NCBI RefSeq assembly: GCF_017832975.1
Contig: NZ_JAFIBI010000001.1
Location: 3,906,001-3,970,000 of the forward strand
From: Arthrobacter sp. PvP023
GTDB taxonomy: Bacteria > Actinomycetota > Actinomycetes > Actinomycetales > Micrococcaceae
Reading direction: 5' to 3'
DNA length: 64,000 bases
Each line of letters begins with the position of its first letter. Positions within the stretch are counted from its first letter, which is position 1. A model generated the notes under the pieces. The model was given only the letters and a program-made list of their open reading frames with translations, searched no databases and had not been told where the DNA came from. A program made the position numbers and the translations under genes. Positions 60,804 to 64,000 of the stretch are shown one piece after another.

Positions 60804-63094
60804 CACGACGGCTGCGGGTGCTCACCTACAACGTACAGATGCGGTCCTGGGGCATGGAGGTGGGCGCACAGGGCTCGCTGACTCCAGTGACGAGCGTCGA
60901 GAAACGCGCGAACGCCATAGCCGATCGAATCCTCGCCGCCACCGAGCCGTGGGATGTGCTGTGCTTCAACGAAGTCTTCGACGAGGACGGCCGCGAAATC
61001 CTCGAACACCGTCTCGGCGCGGCTTACCCCAACTACGTCCTGAAAGCCGACGCCGACGACCGCGGGGTCGGCGCCCTCCTGGTCACAGCCGGGTCCGCGA
61101 TCGCAATCGGCGGAGCACTGTGGGGCATCGCGCTGGGCCTTCTCGGCGGAGCCTCGCTGTTGTCATCACGGTGGGAAGACAGCGGCCTGATGCTGTTCAG
61201 CAAATTCCCGTTCAAAGGCATCCGCATTCCGGATGCGCTGGCCCAGCTCGCCGGGATTACCGCCGGCACAACGATCCCCAACGTCGCCTTCGTCCCCTAC
61301 GAGGACGCCGTCGGAAATGACAAGAACGCAGCCAAAGGAGTCGTTTACGCACAACTCGAACTACCCGACGAATCGCTGTTCAACCTGATGATCACCCACA
61401 CCCAGGCCGACCCGCTCGACGACATCGGCAAGAACAAAGCCACCCGAAAATCCCAGTTCACCACGGCGATGGCGCTACTCGACAACCGCCTCGAGGGCAA
61501 CAGCGCCCGCAAGGAGATCCTGTTCTGCGGCGACTTCAACGTTCAGGGCATGCCCGACTCCAACGGCCTGCGGCCGGAGTGGACGGCGCTGCTGGGCACG
61601 CCGTCGACCATGCTGACGAAGGTCCTGCAGGACGCGTGGACGTTCGAGCAGTGCCCGGGCCGCCTGCTGCTCGGCACCACGCCGTTGCCGGACAGCTGCG
61701 ACCCCGGCATCACGGCGCACGCGCAACGGCTCGATTATGTATTGCGCCCCAAGCCCTATCCCGGGCGGATGGTGGCACAACACATCCGCATCGCACACGA
61801 AGTCGCCCAGATCTCGCCCACCAGCCCGACGAAGTACACCAGCGACCACCTGCCGCTCTCGATCGACCTTCACGAGGCGAGACCGTTCAATACAGCCAAC
61901 ACCGCAGAGAAGCTGACGTTCAGCATCGACCACCCGGAGAACCGCTCAACCGCCACCCTCCGCGCCGGTGAAATGCACTGGTACCGAATCGACGATCCAG
62001 GAGGCTACGGGTTCGCGATGGTCAATGGCTCCACCCAGGTTTTCCACGCCGTCTACACCAAAGCCGATCTGTCCCAGCCCTATCAGCCCTTCGTCCGCGA
62101 CACCACGCCGCCCACGCCGGAGAGCCCTGCTGTCTACCGCTACGCCCTGGCCGAAGCACCGTTCTTCATCAGGGTTTGGCTGCGGCCCAATGTCACGAGC
62201 GCCGCCTATTCCCTGTACTCGCGCCGCTTCATCGGCACCCGCCCGAAAGACGCACTCCCGCTGATGCGAAGTTGGCCGTGCCCCGGCGAAGCGCGGGTGG
62301 GCGCACCGCACTCCTACGACAATCCCGACACGGACGTGGACGACTTCGACAGCGTCTGGTTCACCGCCCGGCTGGACCGCACCTATCCGGGCGTGAACAC
62401 CTACACGTCAACCGTGACCCTCAAGGACATCCAGGGCGGACTGTTCGGTCTGGTGGTCCTACGGGATGACGGCGGCAACGGCTTCGAAGTCATCGAGGAA
62501 CGTTCCCATGGCCCGGACCCCCTCGTGGTCACTTTCACCCATAGCCGCCACGGCAGGCTTTACGTGCTGGTGCGCCGTGAGGAACCGGACCCGCGCCCGT
62601 TCGATGCCAGGTCATTCACGGTGTTGCTCGAAACTGACGCCTGCTACCTGTATTCGAACGGCACCGAACGCGGCGGCCGTTCGCTCGGCGGGGATGCCCG
62701 GCTGGTCTGCTTCGACGAAACCGACGGGTTCCTCGGATCGGAGTCCGGGTCTGACGACATCCAGATCAACGTCGACGTCAACGGCGTCAACGCCGCCCAC
62801 ATCCCACATTCAGACGATCTGGCCTTTGACGACGACACCCGCCGCGACATCGTAATGCCAACCATCGCGTACACCTCGGCCGCGAAGTTCGAACTGGTGG
62901 AGCTTGATGACTTCTCCGCTGCGGACCGGGCCTCCGTGCAGATCCCGATGCTGCCGGCAGCCGTCACCGCCGCCAAACAGATCATCACCCGTGACGGACC
63001 CTCGATCCGAGGTGTCTATCCCATCGATTTCGACAGCGATGACGGCCACTACGAACTCGAAGTCACTGTCTCCCGGGAACCTCCCACCGACTGA
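60797..63094 (+). CDS. Endonuclease/exonuclease/phosphatase family protein (sphingomyelinase-like)
   Basis: A 765-residue protein. Residues ~5-350 form an endonuclease/exonuclease/phosphatase (EEP) domain: L-T-Y-N-V-Q near 10, C-F-N-E-V-F near 55, G-D-F-N-V-Q near 240 and S-D-H-L-P-L-S near 350, including the catalytic E, D, N and H positions. A hydrophobic stretch (A-I-A-I-G-G-A-L-W-G-I-A-L-G-L-L-G-G) near residues 100-120 is an inserted helix, as in bacterial sphingomyelinases. The C-terminal ~400 residues are unrecognised, mostly beta. It starts at GTG 60797 (GTG 60800 possible) and is coupled to the beta-propeller gene. Substrate, nucleic acid or phospholipid, is undecided. Confidence 0.75.
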   Translation: MVTRRLRVLTYNVQMRSWGMEVGAQGSLTPVTSVEKRANAIADRILAATEPWDVLCFNEVFDEDGREILEHRLGAAYPNYVLKADADDRGVGALLVTAGSAIAIGGALWGIALGLLGGASLLSSRWEDSGLMLFSKFPFKGIRIPDALAQLAGITAGTTIPNVAFVPYEDAVGNDKNAAKGVVYAQLELPDESLFNLMITHTQADPLDDIGKNKATRKSQFTTAMALLDNRLEGNSARKEILFCGDFNVQGMPDSNGLRPEWTALLGTPSTMLTKVLQDAWTFEQCPGRLLLGTTPLPDSCDPGITAHAQRLDYVLRPKPYPGRMVAQHIRIAHEVAQISPTSPTKYTSDHLPLSIDLHEARPFNTANTAEKLTFSIDHPENRSTATLRAGEMHWYRIDDPGGYGFAMVNGSTQVFHAVYTKADLSQPYQPFVRDTTPPTPESPAVYRYALAEAPFFIRVWLRPNVTSAAYSLYSRRFIGTRPKDALPLMRSWPCPGEARVGAPHSYDNPDTDVDDFDSVWFTARLDRTYPGVNTYTSTVTLKDIQGGLFGLVVLRDDGGNGFEVIEERSHGPDPLVVTFTHSRHGRLYVLVRREEPDPRPFDARSFTVLLETDACYLYSNGTERGGRSLGGDARLVCFDETDGFLGSESGSDDIQINVDVNGVNAAHIPHSDDLAFDDDTRRDIVMPTIAYTSAAKFELVELDDFSAADRASVQIPMLPAAVTAAKQIITRDGPSIRGVYPIDFDSDDGHYELEVTVSREPPTD

Positions 63095-63173
63095 GCGGCG
63101 CGGTCCCTCGATTCCGGTTCGCCGATATATGGTGCGAGTCAGGAGAATCCACCACCCGCAGGAGGGCAGCAGA

Positions 63174-63239
63174 TGGCAGAGCTCGATGCGAAGCTGCGCG
63201 GCTTCAGCCCGCGGGCCTGGCTGTCCGGAGGCGGCTGAT
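63174..63239 (+). CDS. 21-residue leader ORF upstream of FAD dehydrogenase
   Basis: A 21-codon frame (M-A-E-L-D-A-K-L-R-G-F-S) with a strong AGGAGGG ribosome binding site. Its stop overlaps the dehydrogenase start (TGATG at 63237-63241), so its translation could couple to that gene. Whether the peptide has a function is unknown; it may only bring ribosomes to the dehydrogenase. Confidence 0.4.
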
Positions 63240-64000
63240 GGACGCGGACGTCATCATCATCGGCGGCGGGCTGGCCGGGCTGGTGGCCAGCAACGAGCTG
63301 GTCCGGGCCGGCAAACGGGTGGCGATCCTGGACCGGGAGAACGCAGCCAACCTCGGCGGCCAGGCCTTCTGGTCCCTCGGCGGGCTGTTCCTGGTGGACA
63401 CTGCCATGCAGCGGCGCCTGGGCGTGAAGGATTCCTTCGAGCTGGCCTGGCAGGACTGGCAGGGCTCGGCCCAATGGGACCGGCTGGACGGCCCGCTTCC
63501 TGAGGACGAGTGGGCGCAGCAGTGGGGCCGCGCGTACGTCGAGTTCGCCGCCGGCGAGAAACGCTCCTGGCTGCAGGAACACGGCATCACGTTCACCCCG
63601 CTGGTGGGCTGGGCCGAACGCGGGGACGGCGGGGCCGGCGGCCACGGCAACTCGGTCCCCCGCTTCCACGTCCCGTGGGGAACGGGCACCGGGGTCTCCG
63701 AACCTTTTGCGGACAGGGCACGGGAGGCCGCTTCCGCGGGCAGCGTCACGTTCCACTTCCGGCACCGGGTGGACGGGTTAATGTTCGACGGCGGCACGGT
63801 CACCGGGGTGCGCGGCACCGTGCTGGCACCGGACGCCTCGCCACGCGGCGTTGCCTCGAACCGGGACGCTATTGGCGAGTTTGAGCTGCGTGCGCAGGCC
63901 GTGGTGATTGCGAGCGGCGGCATCGGCGGCGACCACCGGCAGGTGCGCCGGTGGTGGCCCCAGCGGCTGGGGACGCCACCCGCGAAGATGATTACCGGGG
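63239..64000 (+). CDS. FAD-binding dehydrogenase, 3' partial
   Basis: The first ~254 residues of a flavoprotein related to 3-ketosteroid-1-dehydrogenase-like FAD-binding dehydrogenases (KsdD-like, COG3573 type). The ADP-binding G-G-G-L-A-G-L near residues 8-14 with the following E/D-R strand end gives the Rossmann FAD fold; N-L-G-G-Q-A-F-W-S near 42 and A-S-G-G-I-G-G-D-H near 222 are typical. The gene runs off the window. ATG 63239 overlaps the leader stop. No steroid catabolism genes are visible, so the substrate is undecided. Confidence 0.88.

Noticed and set aside
58152..63578. 20-base identical string at 58152-58171 and 63559-63578
   Set aside because: One copy is a terminator stem, the other is inside the FAD dehydrogenase gene coding K-R-S-W-L-Q; no further similarity flanks it, so it is probably chance.
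1..64000. CRISPR array, tRNA, rRNA or integrase genes
   Set aside because: No regularly spaced direct repeats, tRNA cloverleaf, rRNA or recombinase was recognised anywhere, so despite the accessory character I cannot define attachment sites or an element boundary.

Overview
This is a high-GC actinobacterial chromosome segment. The amino acid transporters, FAD-binding dehydrogenase, OFA-type transporter and NrtR/ADP-ribosylglycohydrolase module, together with the use of GTG/TTG starts and a leaderless promoter, suggest an Arthrobacter/Pseudarthrobacter-like member of the Micrococcaceae (inference from gene content; no rRNA or tRNA gene was seen). The left ~45 kb is an accessory, defence-island-like region. 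The right ~20 kb is mostly ordinary metabolism and membrane genes.

Region 1 (1-14578, all +) is a seven-gene composite that looks like an extended type III restriction-modification locus: SNF2-type helicase (5' end off the window), DUF4391 protein, beta-class DNA adenine methyltransferase (Mod), type III Res helicase-nuclease, then a DUF6361-like protein, a two-motif phospholipase-D-type nuclease and a second large helicase. Genes overlap or nearly touch within each of the two blocks (1-8257 and 8355-14578). Region 2 (14847-18081) has an unrecognised gene, an HNH endonuclease with a helix-turn-helix front end, and an unrecognised partner. Region 3 (18154-21431) is an NrtR-type regulator divergent from an ARPP-1 protein and an ADP-ribosylglycohydrolase fused to a dual-specificity-phosphatase-like domain; two related palindromes lie between them.

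Region 4 (21471-26810) holds an RNase H-like protein, a sigma-region-4-like DNA-binding protein, a large unrecognised protein, a degenerate FtsK/EccC-like ATPase and a divergent 89-residue protein, with an operator-like array between the last two. Region 5 (26911-38575, all +) is the most striking: a NERD nuclease-helicase, then a gene in which a complete XPB/type III-like helicase is fused to a complete primary-type sigma-70 factor, a coiled-coil protein, a two-helix membrane protein, and AddB-like and AddA-like helicase-nucleases. The helicase-sigma gene appears to have a frameshift in its first 40 codons. I know of no described system with this layout, and it is my main candidate for a new one.

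Region 6 (38591-45221) has a zinc-ribbon protein, a small leaderless gene, a nitrilase-permease-nitrilase operon with a divergent GntR regulator and a perfect 21-bp palindrome, and an unrecognised protein with a C-terminal membrane anchor. Region 7 (45542-50480) is an amino acid permease, a HisC-like aminotransferase, an Lrp regulator and a thiamine-diphosphate enzyme, plausibly one amino acid/keto acid pathway. Region 8 (50849-64000) holds a universal stress protein, a lipid kinase, a methyltransferase, membrane proteins (one frameshifted), an OFA transporter with its small partner, an ion channel, a beta-propeller/endonuclease-phosphatase pair and the start of a KsdD-like FAD dehydrogenase running off the window.
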